NCBI GenBank assembly: GCA_017483575.1
Contig: JAFUWF010000006.1
Location: 1 to 64,000, forward strand
Reading direction: 5' to 3'
DNA from: Bacteroidales bacterium
Lineage (GTDB): Bacteria > Bacteroidota > Bacteroidia > Bacteroidales > P3
Length of the DNA stretch: 64,000 nt
Shown here: positions 58,170 through 64,000 of the stretch, in pieces
Layout: the number at the start of each line of letters is the position of its first letter
Numbering within the stretch: position 1 is the first letter of the stretch
Translations under genes and position numbers: made by a program
Notes under the pieces: generated by a model
The model's database searches: none
What the model saw: only the letters and a program-made list of their open reading frames with translations
Told to the model about the DNA's origin: nothing

Positions 58170-60041
58170 TTATTTCAGTTTGATTATACGGCGGTTATAT
58201 ATGCCCGTCGAGGCGCGAATCTGCACGGTATAGGTGCCTGCAGGGAGGTCGTTGAGCGTGATTTTGGCCGTTCCGCCCATCATGTTTGGATAGTCTTCGC
58301 GCAGTACGGTGCGTCCCACGGCATCGATGACGCTGATGCTGGCGTTGTGGAAGGGGAGGGTGATGTTCACCTCGCCGGTGCTGGGGTTGGGCCACAGCTG
58401 CACCATGTCTTCGGAGACCTCGTCGATGCTCACATCGTCGAGCCAGAGGGCGAAGTAGGCGGTGTTTTTGTTGATGTTGACGGTCTGGCCGGGGGCGTAG
58501 ATGGTGTCGTCGCCGTTGGCTTTGCTACACCAGCCTATGAAGAGTCCGCCGGGGTTGTCGAACGTGCATGCGGGGAAGGTGAAGCCCGTGGCGGGGCAGT
58601 AGCGAACCACTTTGGGTTCGTTGCCCGGGAGGTTGCTGTTGAGGAAGACCTGTTTCTGGCCGATGATTTTCAGGTGGTAGTTGAAGATGGTGTCGAGGTG
58701 GCGGAGGAGGGTGTCCATGGCTACGGCGCGGAGTTTGTACTCGTGGAAGTAGCGGTACTGCGACTGGGAGCAGATGGAGTCGTAGTAGTCGACGGTGTCG
58801 AAGGTTTCGACCATGGCGGGGCGGATGCCGAAGATGACGCCCTGGCCGCTGTTGAAGGTGTAGGTGGCGTTGCCGCCGGCGCCGCCGGCACCGGGGGCGA
58901 GGTTGTTGATGGTGTAGAAGCCGTTGCCGTAGCCGTCCCAGCCCCAGTTGAAGTGGTAGCGGCCCTCGAGGTCGGAGCCGTCGAGCACGAAGGCGTGTCC
59001 GCCGGTGCTGTCGGAGCCGTCGTAGTACATGGGCTGTCCGAGGGCGAGGTTCTGGTTGATGATGTTGCACCATTCGTCCTCGGAGTAGTGGTAGCGTTCG
59101 GCGTAGTAGAGGGAGGAGTCGTATTTGAAGTAGCGCACGAAGGCGTCGGTGGCGCAGGCCGAGGACCAGGGGCCGCAGGAGGAGTAGGCGCCGCTGCCGC
59201 CGTCGGCGGAGACGCCGTACATCATGTCTACGGCTACGCCGCAGTGGTAGGAGAGGGTGGACACGGCGTTGATCTGGTATTCGGTGCTGGTGAGGGTGAG
59301 GCGTTTGGGCATGAATTGCCAGAGGTAGGTGGTCTGGCCGAAGTCGGCAAACTGGCGGGGGATGCCGTTGCTGTGCCACATGCTTTGGGGCTGGTAGGAG
59401 TGGGTGTCCTGTCCGAAGCTGGGGTAGTTCCAGTACTTCAGGATTTGTGCCATGGCGGTGGCCACGCAGCCCACCACGGTGCGGGCTTGGCGGGTGGAAT
59501 CGTAGGGGCAGAGTGTGTTGTAGGGGTCGCCTTGGTCCCACTTGGTCTGCAGCATGGCAGGCACGGCGACGAGGTTGGAGGAGGAGTCGGCGTTGTCGGC
59601 CTCGGCGTCAGGGTCGCCGTCGGTCAGTACGCCGGCCAGGGTGAGCTGTTCCCATGCGTGGAGTATGTTCTCGCGCCGGGGGTAGTTGTCGTCCTTGAGC
59701 ATGGCCACGATCTGGTCGTTGTAGCCGTGGAGCCAGTAGGCGAGGTCGCGGTTGAGGGTGGAGGGGAAGGGGTCGTCGAAGGAGTAGGCCAGGACGGGCA
59801 TCACGCGGTCGTCGGCAGCGACGATGACGAAGCCCAGGCCTTCCATGTCGAAGATGTAGAGCTGGTCCAGCTCGGGGAAGGTGAGGGCCTTGGGCGATAC
59901 GTCGGCGCGGAGGTTCGCCGGCCGGTGGGCGGCCCAGAAGTTGGCGGCCACGCGGCTGGCCCAGGCGGTGGAAACCGGGGCGGCGAAGGCGTTGGCGGCC
60001 ATGGTAAAGACAACGGCTATGAATAGAACGGTCTTTTTCAT
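58170..60041 (-). CDS. Secreted C10 (streptopain-type) cysteine peptidase with type IX sorting domain
   Basis: 623 aa. Signal peptide MKKTVLFIAVVFTMAANAFA; an N-terminal Spi-type inhibitory propeptide (FVIVAADDRVMPVLAYS); catalytic Cys192 in VVGCVATAMAQILKYW and His349 in STGGHAFVLDGSD, then FNWGWDGYGNGFY. The C-terminal 75 residues (QLWPNPSTGEVNITLP...GTYTVQIRASTGIYNRRIIKLK) are a type A T9SS sorting domain, so the enzyme should cross the outer membrane. InlB-like and Listeria-Bacteroides-repeat-like text (CTFDNPGGLFIGWCS) lies between. Last gene of the four-gene operon, 21 bp after dsbD. Confidence 0.95.
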   Translation of the reverse strand: MKKTVLFIAVVFTMAANAFAAPVSTAWASRVAANFWAAHRPANLRADVSPKALTFPELDQLYIFDMEGLGFVIVAADDRVMPVLAYSFDDPFPSTLNRDLAYWLHGYNDQIVAMLKDDNYPRRENILHAWEQLTLAGVLTDGDPDAEADNADSSSNLVAVPAMLQTKWDQGDPYNTLCPYDSTRQARTVVGCVATAMAQILKYWNYPSFGQDTHSYQPQSMWHSNGIPRQFADFGQTTYLWQFMPKRLTLTSTEYQINAVSTLSYHCGVAVDMMYGVSADGGSGAYSSCGPWSSACATDAFVRYFKYDSSLYYAERYHYSEDEWCNIINQNLALGQPMYYDGSDSTGGHAFVLDGSDLEGRYHFNWGWDGYGNGFYTINNLAPGAGGAGGNATYTFNSGQGVIFGIRPAMVETFDTVDYYDSICSQSQYRYFHEYKLRAVAMDTLLRHLDTIFNYHLKIIGQKQVFLNSNLPGNEPKVVRYCPATGFTFPACTFDNPGGLFIGWCSKANGDDTIYAPGQTVNINKNTAYFALWLDDVSIDEVSEDMVQLWPNPSTGEVNITLPFHNASISVIDAVGRTVLREDYPNMMGGTAKITLNDLPAGTYTVQIRASTGIYNRRIIKLK

Positions 60042-60062
60042 TGTGTGTATTGTGTTAATGGA

Positions 60063-62117
60063 TTATTTCTTGAAATTGGCTTTGCCCTCGTTGAGCCAGG
60101 CAATGAACTTCTGCACATCGCGGCTATATGAGTAGTTTTTGTTTGTCAACACGTTGCCTTCGCTATCAATAATCACATAATAGGGTTGTGTGTTTGTGTT
60201 GAAGGCGGACTTCTGGTAGTCAAAGTTTTTGGCGCCCAAGGTTTTCAAAATACGGCCATTGCCGTTGGTCACCCACTCGCTCTCGGGCAGGTCGATGTTG
60301 GCGTCGCAGTAGAGGGACACCATGACGTAGTCCTCGTTGAGTATGCGCTTCACCTCTTTGTCGCTCCACACGTAGTGCTCCATCTCGCGGCAGTTGGCGC
60401 AGGTCTTGCCAGTGAAGTCGATGAAGATGGGCTTGCCCTGCTCGCGGGCGTAGGCTTTGGCCTCGTCGAGGTCGAAGAAGGCTTCGAAGCCCAGGGGCAT
60501 GTGCAGCTTGTCGGCAAACTTGCGGTCGGCGGGGAGTTTGCCGTGGGCCACGTCGCCGGCAGCCACCACCTGCGGCTGGTTCTCGACGACAATCTTCTCA
60601 ATGTTGAAGTCCTGGGTCTCCATCGGGGGGATGAAGCCGGAGATGCCTTTCAGCGGGGCACCCCAGAGGCCGGGAATCATGTAGACCACGAAGGCCAGGT
60701 CGAGGATGGCGAGCATCAGGCGGCCGGTGCCGAGGTGCTCGATGGGGCCGTCGCCTTTGAAGCGCAGTTTGCCCAGCAGGTAGAAGCCCAGCAGGCCGAA
60801 GATGACAATCCAGAGGGCGAGGTAGACCTCGCGGTCCAGCAGGCCCCAGCCGCAGTAGAGGTCGGCTTGCTGCAGGAACTTCAGACCGAAGGCCAGCTCG
60901 AGGAAGGCAAAGACCACCTTGACGGTGTTGAGCCAGCCGCCGCTCTTCATGTTTTTCAGGAACTGCGGGAACATGGCCAGCAGCGTGAAGGGCAGCGCAA
61001 AGCCGATGCCGAAGCCCAGCATGGTGACCAGGCTCACCAGGCGGTTGGTCGTGCTGGTGGACAAGCCCACCAGGGCAGCGCCGATGATGGGGCCGGTGCA
61101 GGAGAAGGAGACCAGCACGGTGGTCAGGGCGATGAAGAAGGGGGCCATGAAGCCGCCCTTGTCGGCCTGCTCGTCACTGCTGTTGATCCACTTCTCGGGC
61201 ATTTTGATTTCAAAGAGGCCGAAGAAGCTCAGGGCGAAGATGAAGAAGATGACGAAGAAGATGAGGTTGGGAATCCAGTGGGTGCCCATGAGGTAGAGGG
61301 CGCGGGGGCCGAAAATGAGGGTGAGCACAGCACCCAGGAAGGCGAACAGGAACACAATGCTGAAGCCGAAGAACCAGGCCTGGCGACGGCCTTTGCGTTT
61401 GTTCTCGGCGCCGCGCATAAAGAAGTTCACCGTCATTGGTATCATCGGGAAGACGCAGGGGGTGAACATGGTGATGATGCCACCGCCGAGGGCTATCAGG
61501 AATACCAGCAGAAGGTTCTGGTGCTCTGTTTCTTCCTCTTCGGGCGTGGCGGCAATCTCGGTGGCGGGAGCTACAGTCTTCCCGGGATTCTCGGAGACCT
61601 CTTCGCTCGCGGATTCTTCGGGGAGTTCTTCGACAGGGGCTGCAGCGGAAACCTCCTCCGCGGTGGCGCCTTTCACCTTGAAGACCATGTCGTGGTCCTC
61701 AGGGGCGATGCAGGAGCCGTCGTTGCAGAGCTGGTAGGTGAGGATGCCTTTCACGGTGAAGTCCTTGTCGGAGAGGCGTTTGATTTTCTGGCGGAAGACG
61801 ACGGTGCCGTCGAACGATTTGACCACGCAGCCGAACAGGGGGTCCATCTCCTCGTGGGGCTTGGGTTCGACGACCTTGCCCACCAGTTGGTAGTCGCTGC
61901 TGGGGTTGAACTCGAAGACTGTGGGCAGCGGGCCGTTCTCGTCGGTGTGCTGCGAGTACATGTGCCAGCCCTTGTCGAGCTTGACGGTGACGATGAGTTC
62001 GGCTTCGGTGGCTGACGTTTCTTTCACCGAGAAGCTACGTTTGGCGGGGTCGAGTTGCTGGGCGGAGACCCCGAAGGTTGCCAGAATGCAAAGGATAATT
62101 GTAAATATGCGTTTCAT
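60063..62117 (-). CDS. dsbD: Thiol:disulfide interchange protein DsbD
   Basis: 684 aa. Signal peptide ends at VSAQ. The N-terminal periplasmic DsbD-alpha domain has Cys in LFGCVV and LTYQLCNDGSCIAPE. An acidic Ala/Glu/Pro linker follows, then eight membrane helices with the redox cysteines in TPCVFPMIPMTV and SFSCTGPIIGAALVG, and a C-terminal thioredoxin domain with GKTCANCREME. It passes electrons from cytosolic thioredoxin to periplasmic proteins. It sits between the two T9SS-type genes; the C10 peptidase has many cysteines, so a folding link is possible. Confidence 0.95.
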   Translation of the reverse strand: MKRIFTIILCILATFGVSAQQLDPAKRSFSVKETSATEAELIVTVKLDKGWHMYSQHTDENGPLPTVFEFNPSSDYQLVGKVVEPKPHEEMDPLFGCVVKSFDGTVVFRQKIKRLSDKDFTVKGILTYQLCNDGSCIAPEDHDMVFKVKGATAEEVSAAAPVEELPEESASEEVSENPGKTVAPATEIAATPEEEETEHQNLLLVFLIALGGGIITMFTPCVFPMIPMTVNFFMRGAENKRKGRRQAWFFGFSIVFLFAFLGAVLTLIFGPRALYLMGTHWIPNLIFFVIFFIFALSFFGLFEIKMPEKWINSSDEQADKGGFMAPFFIALTTVLVSFSCTGPIIGAALVGLSTSTTNRLVSLVTMLGFGIGFALPFTLLAMFPQFLKNMKSGGWLNTVKVVFAFLELAFGLKFLQQADLYCGWGLLDREVYLALWIVIFGLLGFYLLGKLRFKGDGPIEHLGTGRLMLAILDLAFVVYMIPGLWGAPLKGISGFIPPMETQDFNIEKIVVENQPQVVAAGDVAHGKLPADRKFADKLHMPLGFEAFFDLDEAKAYAREQGKPIFIDFTGKTCANCREMEHYVWSDKEVKRILNEDYVMVSLYCDANIDLPESEWVTNGNGRILKTLGAKNFDYQKSAFNTNTQPYYVIIDSEGNVLTNKNYSYSRDVQKFIAWLNEGKANFKK

Positions 62118-62127
62118 AATGGGGAAA

Positions 62128-63447
62128 TTATTTCAGGTTGAACTTGATTTTCTTCTCGCCGCGGACGGTCTTCACCGACACGGTGTACATGCCCTTGGGC
62201 ATGCGGTTGATTTTGATGTGCTGGTTGTTTTTGTAGTTCTCGGCGGTTTTCACTACCTTGCCGTCCTTGTTGATGAAGGTGACGGTGGCCGAGGGGCTCT
62301 CGAAGGAGATGGTGACGTAGCCGTCCTCAAGGTGAGGGTTGATGCGGACACGCTCGTCGCTGGGGCCTACGTTGGCGGGCTCGTTGTTGTCGTTGCTGCG
62401 GTTGCCGGTGCGGGAGTTGACGGCAGGGGTGTCGTTGGCGGCCACTTCGCGCGAGGGCATGTGGAAGCCGCTGAGCTTGGCAAGGCCTTTGGCGTCGTTG
62501 CCGAACCACACGGTGCCGTGGCCGTCGCAGGCCACTTTGTAGATGTTGCCGGCGGGGAGGAGGCTGTTCTTGGAGGTGAAAGCCACCCAGTTGTCCACGC
62601 CGTCGAACACTGCGGCGCCGGCGTTGGTGGCAATCCAGAGGAGCCCGTTCTCATCGATGGCGATGTCGTTTACCTGGTCGCTGGGCAGGGGGCTGTTGCG
62701 GGTGTTCCAGACGGTCCAGCGCTGGCCGTCGTAGCGTGCCAGACCGCTGAGGGTGCCGAACCATTTGACGTTGTCCTTGTCGATGACGATGGCGGGCACG
62801 ATGTCGTCCGGCAGGCCGGAGTTGGCGGAGGTGTAGCTGGTCCAGCGGGAGCCGTTGAAGACGCTGATGCCGGCGTTGGTGGTGATCCACTTGCGGTTGG
62901 CGCGGTCCACGGCCAGGTCGAGCACGAAGTCGCTCAGCAGGTCGCAGTCGTCGGGGGTGTACTTGTCCCAGTCGTTGCCGTCGTAGCTGACGAGGCCGCC
63001 CAGGGTGACGCCGATCCAGGTTACGCCGTCCTGGTCGATGACGATTTCCTTGACGAACTTCATCTTCAGGCGTCGAGTGACGTCGGTGTGCTCGGTCCAG
63101 TTGGTGCCGTCCCACTCGATGACGCCGTGGTCGTCGGTGCCGATCCAGAGGATACCGCGTTGGTCGATCATGAGGCAGTTGACGGACTGGTCTTTTAGTT
63201 TTTCGTTGAACATGGAGAAGTCCATCCACGAGGCGCCTTTCAGGCGGCAGAGGCCTTGGTAGGTGCCGGCCCAGACGCCTTTGGCGTCGGCGGCGATGGC
63301 CGAGATGTTGTTGCCGCAGATGTCGCTCGAGCGGGTGTCGTAGACTTCCCATTTGCCGTTCTGGGCGCTTGCCGTGGATTCAGTAAGACCTATAAGAGCT
63401 ATAAGGCCTATAAGACCTATAAGGCCTATTGTCGATTTCTTTCTCAT
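62128..63447 (-). CDS. Exported beta-propeller (two-component-regulator propeller type) with T9SS sorting domain
   Basis: 439 aa. Repeated blades with the Reg_prop pattern DxxGxxWIGT (DQRGILWIGTDDHG, DQDGVTWIGVTLGG, DENGLLWIATNAGA, DGHGTVWFGNDAKG). No histidine kinase or response regulator domain follows; instead a linker rich in Asn and the T9SS-like end (FINKDGKVVKTAENYKNNQHIKINRMPKGMYTVSVKT). The signal peptide core IGLIGLIGLIALIGL is encoded by five 9-nt units (63384-63428). ATGA overlap with the AsnB-like gene. Confidence 0.88.
   Translation of the reverse strand: MRKKSTIGLIGLIGLIALIGLTESTASAQNGKWEVYDTRSSDICGNNISAIAADAKGVWAGTYQGLCRLKGASWMDFSMFNEKLKDQSVNCLMIDQRGILWIGTDDHGVIEWDGTNWTEHTDVTRRLKMKFVKEIVIDQDGVTWIGVTLGGLVSYDGNDWDKYTPDDCDLLSDFVLDLAVDRANRKWITTNAGISVFNGSRWTSYTSANSGLPDDIVPAIVIDKDNVKWFGTLSGLARYDGQRWTVWNTRNSPLPSDQVNDIAIDENGLLWIATNAGAAVFDGVDNWVAFTSKNSLLPAGNIYKVACDGHGTVWFGNDAKGLAKLSGFHMPSREVAANDTPAVNSRTGNRSNDNNEPANVGPSDERVRINPHLEDGYVTISFESPSATVTFINKDGKVVKTAENYKNNQHIKINRMPKGMYTVSVKTVRGEKKIKFNLK
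63384..63428 (-). repeat. Nonamer array encoding a signal-peptide core
   Basis: On the + strand TAAGACCTA, TAAGAGCTA, TAAGGCCTA, TAAGACCTA and TAAGGCCTA. Each unit encodes a Gly-Leu-Ile-type triplet. Confidence 0.85.
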
Positions 63448-64000
63448 GTTTTGTGTTTTTCTTTTTTTGCTGCTGGAAACAGTATGTTGTTCAATATCAG
63501 TCGGTAGCCTGGGGAATTGGGGTAGAGGGAGAGGTCGGTCGGCGGGTCGCCGATGAAGTGGCGGTAGTCCTCGGGGTCGTGTCCGCCGAGGAAGGTCCAG
63601 GTGCCCTTGCCGTATTCGCCGTGCAGATAGCGCACCTCGCCGAGTTCCTTGTTCTCGGCAAGGATGATGCAGCTGGTTTTCACCAGGTTGCTGCGGAATG
63701 CGGTGGTCTGCCCCATGAAGCCGTGTACCACACGCGTGTGGTTCTGCGTCAGCATGGTGGGAATCCAGTCCCATTTGGCCGAGAAGTCGAAGAGGACGAA
63801 GAAGTCGTTCTTCTCGTTGACGGTGCGTTGGCGCGAACGGTCGTCGATGTCGATGGTGGAAATCTCGTATTCGGAGGGGTTGGTGCTGATGCGGAAGTCT
63901 TTGAAGGCAAAGCATTTGCTGTAGTCGAGCATCTCCTGGGCGTTGGGTTGCATGGGGTCGCCGTCGAACATGGCGTCGCAGATGTCCACGCCGTCGGCCG
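63444..64000 (-). CDS. AsnB-like Bacteroidales protein (partial, 5' end off window)
   Basis: 185 codons are visible and the frame is open to the window end, so the N-terminus is missing. The text KDFRISTNPSEYEISTIDIDDR, NDFFVLFDFSAKWDWIPTMLTQNHTRVVHGFMGQTTAFRSNLVK, and GTWTFLGGHDPEDYRHFIGDPPTDLSLYPNSPGYRLILNNILFPAAKK matches what I remember of a Bacteroidales exported protein that databases label asparagine synthetase B. It has no glutaminase or ATP-grasp features in this part, so the enzymatic name is doubtful. ATGA overlap with the propeller gene makes it the first visible gene of the operon. Confidence 0.8.
   Translation of the reverse strand, partial: ADGVDICDAMFDGDPMQPNAQEMLDYSKCFAFKDFRISTNPSEYEISTIDIDDRSRQRTVNEKNDFFVLFDFSAKWDWIPTMLTQNHTRVVHGFMGQTTAFRSNLVKTSCIILAENKELGEVRYLHGEYGKGTWTFLGGHDPEDYRHFIGDPPTDLSLYPNSPGYRLILNNILFPAAKKEKHKT

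Overview
The window comes from a Bacteroidota chromosome, most likely order Bacteroidales. Intergenic regions repeatedly carry the phylum's promoter (TTTG, about 19-20 bp, then TAnnTTTG), and Shine-Dalgarno sites are rare. The gene content agrees: type IX-sorted exported proteins, paired GlsB/GlsA glycine-lipid acyltransferases, C1B and C10 peptidases, the rpmG-DUF4295 pair, DUF5036 and DUF2490 families and a Bacteroidales AsnB-like protein. No transposase, integrase, phage structural gene, rRNA or CRISPR array was seen. One tRNA is present, probably the initiator tRNA-Met.

Layout. 1-5.9 kb: a large surface protein (cut by the window edge) and a C1 peptidase on the minus strand, diverging from a VWA protein and a thioredoxin-like lipoprotein. 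5.9-11.8 kb: a mosaic accessory locus (RhuM-Doc, truncated DUF1016, RhuM, GyrI-like and two exported proteins) placed against a split transketolase gene. 11.8-17.7 kb: a zinc-ribbon gene between twin hairpin elements, a small exported protein, purH-mreB, a decayed Na/Pi cotransporter and an MFS transporter. 17.7-21.7 kb: minus operon glsA-glsB-engB-dacB, with dacB frameshifted. 22-28 kb: cstA, exported proteins, a Cas4-like nuclease, a LOG phosphoribohydrolase and phosphofructokinase. 28-34 kb: rpmG-DUF4295, an outer-membrane barrel, ileS and an M20 amidohydrolase. 34-43 kb: a DUF2490/beta-helix pair, MATE-murB, a GxxExxY nuclease cassette and a sialidase. 43-54 kb: an AAA/DUF4143 ATPase, PepC, an acyltransferase, purL and a CobW metallochaperone. 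54-64 kb: a DUF5036 lipoprotein with a long structured leader, PepD, the tRNA, and a minus operon AsnB-like / propeller / DsbD / C10 peptidase.

The outstanding feature is the abundance of palindromic elements built from short tandem units of 7, 8, 9 or 11 nt. Several lie in frame inside essential genes (ileS, purL twice, the CobW gene, an M20 gene). Others form a 125-bp palindrome present three times, twin hairpins placed just after stop codons, and the inverted ends of a GxxExxY nuclease cassette. Arm sequences differ between copies but stay complementary within a copy, and three coding insertions share a GC-rich core.

The second highlight is the 6.8-10.9 kb locus. The 3' end of a RhuM-Doc gene (R3) and the 5' end of the transketolase gene (R5) each occur three times in strict alternation, with a different gene between each pair. 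This looks like repeated gene capture at one hotspot. Base counts and alignments are by eye; database-level family calls come from remembered family features and were not searched.
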